A stretch of 23,851 nt of DNA from DASRTE01 sp035656095. GTDB lineage: Bacteria > Actinomycetota > Actinomycetes > Jiangellales > Jiangellaceae. Within the stretch, counting starts at the first letter, position 1; each line of letters opens with the position of its first letter. Where the stretch lies: positions 1 through 23,851 of the forward strand of contig DASRTE010000146.1 of NCBI GenBank assembly GCA_035656095.1, written 5' to 3'. The notes beneath the pieces were generated by a model. The model ran no database searches and had not been told where the DNA came from. It was given only the letters and a program-made list of their open reading frames with translations. Positions 22,386-23,851 of this stretch are shown here, one piece after another. The translations under genes were made by a program, and so were the position numbers.

Positions 22386-22492
22386 TTCACCAGGCGGGCG
22401 GACGGTTCACCAGGCTCCTGCGCCTGGTGAACCGTCCACCAGGCTCCTGCGCCTGGTGAACCGTCCACCAGGGTGGTGAACGTGATCAACGG
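22386..22492. repeat. Palindromic repeat B-right, inverted copy of B-left with a duplication
   Basis: The 3' 25 bp (22468-22492) are the exact inverted copy of 21197-21221, and the 5' end (22385-22402) matches the inverted right end of B-left with two mismatches. A perfect 16-bp hairpin, 22400-22415 with 22422-22437, has the 6-nt loop TCCTGC. Compared with B-left there is an extra 29 bp. In the stem, GGATGG/CCATCC of B-left becomes GGACGG/CCGTCC here, a paired change that keeps the helix. It lies between the DUF559 start and the DUF58 stop; nothing else is seen in that 236-bp gap. Confidence 0.95.
22409..22466. repeat. 29-bp perfect tandem duplication inside B-right
   Basis: The 29 bp at 22409-22437 are repeated without change at 22438-22466. 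Each copy contains CCAGGC-TCCTGC-GCCTGG, so the region can form two alternative hairpins. Identical copies suggest a recent slippage or recombination event. Confidence 0.95.
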
Positions 22493-22518
22493 CGCACTGG
22501 CCGCTTGGGGGGACGGGG

Positions 22519-23811
22519 TCAGAGCTGGCCGGCGGCCTTGAGCGACAGGTAGGCGTCGGCCACGGCGGGTGCGAGCTCCTCCGGTGGCGCGTCCACGACG
22601 TGGGCACCATGTCGCTCGAGCAGGCGGGAGACGCGGTACCGGCCGGCCCGGTCGCGCTCGGCGGCCGCGGCGCCGTAGACGGCCTCGGTGTCGCCTCGGC
22701 CCGCGGCCATCTGTGCGACCCGTGGGTCCGCAACGGCTGCGACCAGCACGGTGTGCCGGTGGGTGAGCCGGCCGAGTACGGGGAGCAACCCCTCCTCCAC
22801 CGGGCCGGCGTCCAGGCCAGTGAGCAGCACGACCAGCGAGTGTTGTCCCGCCCGCCGCAGGACCTCCACGGCCAGGCCGCGGAAGTCGGTCTCGAGCAGT
22901 TCGGGCTCGAGCCGGGCCATGGCGTCGACGAGCCGAGGCAGGACCTCCGTCGGCGACGAGCGCTCGACGGTGGCCCGTGGACGGCGGTCGAAGGCGAGCA
23001 GGTCGACTCGATCCCCGGCGCGGGTCGCCAGGGCCGCCAGCAGCAGGGCCGCGTCCATGGCCGCGTCGAGCCGTGGTGCGTCGCCGACGCGTCCGGCCGA
23101 CGTCCGGCCGGTGTCGAGCACGATCAGCACGTGCCGGTCGCGCTCGGGCCGCCACGTCCGCACGACGACGCCGCCCCCTCGCGCCGTCGCGCGCCAGTCG
23201 ATCGAGCGGGTGTCGTCCCCGACGACGTACTCCCGCAGCGAGTCGAACTCGGTTCCCGCGCTGCGGACGCGCACCGCCGACCGGCCGTCGAGCTCGCGCA
23301 GTCGTGCCATCCGCGAGGGAAGGTGACGACGCGACCGGAACGGTGGCAGCACGCGCAGCGTCCACGGCACGGAGTGCGAGCCTTGCCGGCCCGCCAGCCC
23401 GAGCGGTCCGATGCTCCGCACCGTGACCAGGTCGGCGGGCCGGTCGCCGCGTCGCGTGGGCCGCAGGGACACCTCGACCAGCTGCCGCTCGCCCGGTCCG
23501 ACGTCCAGCGCCGCGCGGTCGTCGGTGGCGCCTGCCGACGGCGGCCAGGCGTCCCGCACGACGCCGCGGACCCGCCGTCGGTCGTTCGACACCTGCAGCA
23601 CGACCCGCGCCGTCTCGCCGAGCCGCACGGCGCGGTCGCCCGTGCGCGTCAGCCGAAGGGACCGGACCGGTCCGGCGAGTGTCGCGTCGATGACGGCGAC
23701 GGCCAGCACGCCGGCCGTGACCACGACCACCCCGGTGGCGGAGGGGGCAGCCAGCGCGACCACGACCGCGCCGAGCAGCGCGAGCAGTGCCGTGCGGCCG
23801 GTCAGTACCAC
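22519..23811 (-). CDS. DUF58 domain protein (MoxR-associated, vWA-like)
   Basis: The protein has 430 residues. Two N-terminal hydrophobic helices (TALLALLGAVVVALAA and TGVVVVTAGVLAVAVIDA) anchor it; a beta-rich domain follows, then the DUF58 block FDSLREYVVGDDTRSIDWRA and VRTWRPERDRHVLIVLDTGR (about 190-245) with the vWA-like remainder. The MIDAS motif reads DTGRT instead of DxSxS, so metal binding at this site may be lost or weak. DUF58 proteins are encoded beside MoxR AAA+ ATPases and are thought to work with them in protein-complex maturation. GTG 23811 gives the normal start LTGRTALLALL; GGGAG lies very close before it. A short frame ending at 23837 on the same strand could be the end of such a moxR gene, but only a few codons are visible. 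Confidence 0.9.
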   Translation of the reverse strand: MVLTGRTALLALLGAVVVALAAPSATGVVVVTAGVLAVAVIDATLAGPVRSLRLTRTGDRAVRLGETARVVLQVSNDRRRVRGVVRDAWPPSAGATDDRAALDVGPGERQLVEVSLRPTRRGDRPADLVTVRSIGPLGLAGRQGSHSVPWTLRVLPPFRSRRHLPSRMARLRELDGRSAVRVRSAGTEFDSLREYVVGDDTRSIDWRATARGGGVVVRTWRPERDRHVLIVLDTGRTSAGRVGDAPRLDAAMDAALLLAALATRAGDRVDLLAFDRRPRATVERSSPTEVLPRLVDAMARLEPELLETDFRGLAVEVLRRAGQHSLVVLLTGLDAGPVEEGLLPVLGRLTHRHTVLVAAVADPRVAQMAAGRGDTEAVYGAAAAERDRAGRYRVSRLLERHGAHVVDAPPEELAPAVADAYLSLKAAGQL

Positions 23812-23851
23812 GGCTCCCGTGCCCCTTCGCCGGTCATCAGCGCGGAACCGG

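Larger units (their letters stand above)
21197..22492. mobile_element. Putative single-gene element B with 25-bp terminal inverted repeats
   Basis: A 1296-bp unit: perfect 25-bp inverted ends (21197-21221 and 22468-22492), inner palindromes on both sides, and one leftward gene for a wHTH plus DUF559 nuclease-like protein. In mycobacteria the SpoIIM-like and DUF58 genes are neighbours, so the unit looks inserted. No known transposase domain and no target-site duplication was seen. Mobility is inference; a resident gene with flanking operator repeats is the main alternative. Confidence 0.45.

Noticed and set aside
22386..22492. A CRISPR-like repeat array.
   Set aside because: There are only two adjacent 29-bp copies with no spacers, and no cas genes.
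21190..22500. Target-site duplications next to the ends of unit B.
   Set aside because: The bases outside 21197 and 22492 do not match as direct repeats.
23837..23851. End of an upstream moxR gene on the minus strand (PVPR, then TGATGA).
   Set aside because: Only four codons are visible. The position fits the usual MoxR-DUF58 order, but this is too little to annotate.

Overview
The window is very GC-rich, uses many GTG starts, and carries a WhiB regulator, the two F420 genes fbiA and fbiB, a DUF3499 gene and a Trm112-like gene. This points to an actinomycete (Actinomycetota); I cannot place it to genus. As I recall it, the gene order matches the block around whiB, manB, manA and the S-adenosylhomocysteine hydrolase gene in Streptomyces and mycobacteria, so most of the window looks like conserved core chromosome.

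Layout. Positions 1-2656 hold the 3' end of a DNA-3-methyladenine glycosylase and, facing it, the translationally coupled fbiA-fbiB pair. Positions 2684-3890 hold a DUF559/AbiEi-type gene with a perfect or near-perfect palindrome on each side. Positions 3931-9383 hold whiB2, a very large membrane glycosyltransferase and a coupled DUF5719 gene. Positions 9390-13013 hold a degenerate metallopeptidase-family gene facing the rightward genes DUF3499, phosphomannomutase, Trm112-like and SIS-fold isomerase-like. Positions 13060-15301 hold an O-methyltransferase facing a leftward ArsR / SRPBCC / DUF998 operon whose promoter and operator can be read base by base. Positions 15384-19293 hold manA, a CDF metal transporter and ahcY, the last with a long, structured leader. 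Positions 19297-23811 hold a divergent RDD / SpoIIM-like pair, a second DUF559/AbiEi-type gene inside a 25-bp terminal inverted repeat, and a DUF58 gene.

How the genes work together. ManA, the SIS protein and the phosphomannomutase would make mannose-6-phosphate and mannose-1-phosphate for envelope glycans; the large glycosyltransferase and the secreted DUF5719 protein may use such sugars, but this is inference. FbiA and FbiB make the deazaflavin cofactor F420. AhcY removes S-adenosylhomocysteine produced by methyltransferases. RDD, SpoIIM-like and DUF58 proteins belong to a conserved MoxR-linked membrane cluster.

The most unusual content is a pair of single-gene insertions (about 1.2 and 1.3 kb). 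Each has one predicted wHTH-plus-nuclease gene between its own palindromes, each sits between genes that are neighbours in related genomes, and their ends share the pattern TGATCA-Y-GT-YS-AC. Two further GATC-containing palindromes stand alone, one upstream of DUF3499 and one in the ahcY leader. A second general feature is that eight GTG-start genes have a TANNNT box 6-8 nt before the start codon, the layout expected of leaderless mRNAs. No rRNA, tRNA, CRISPR array or conventional transposase was seen.
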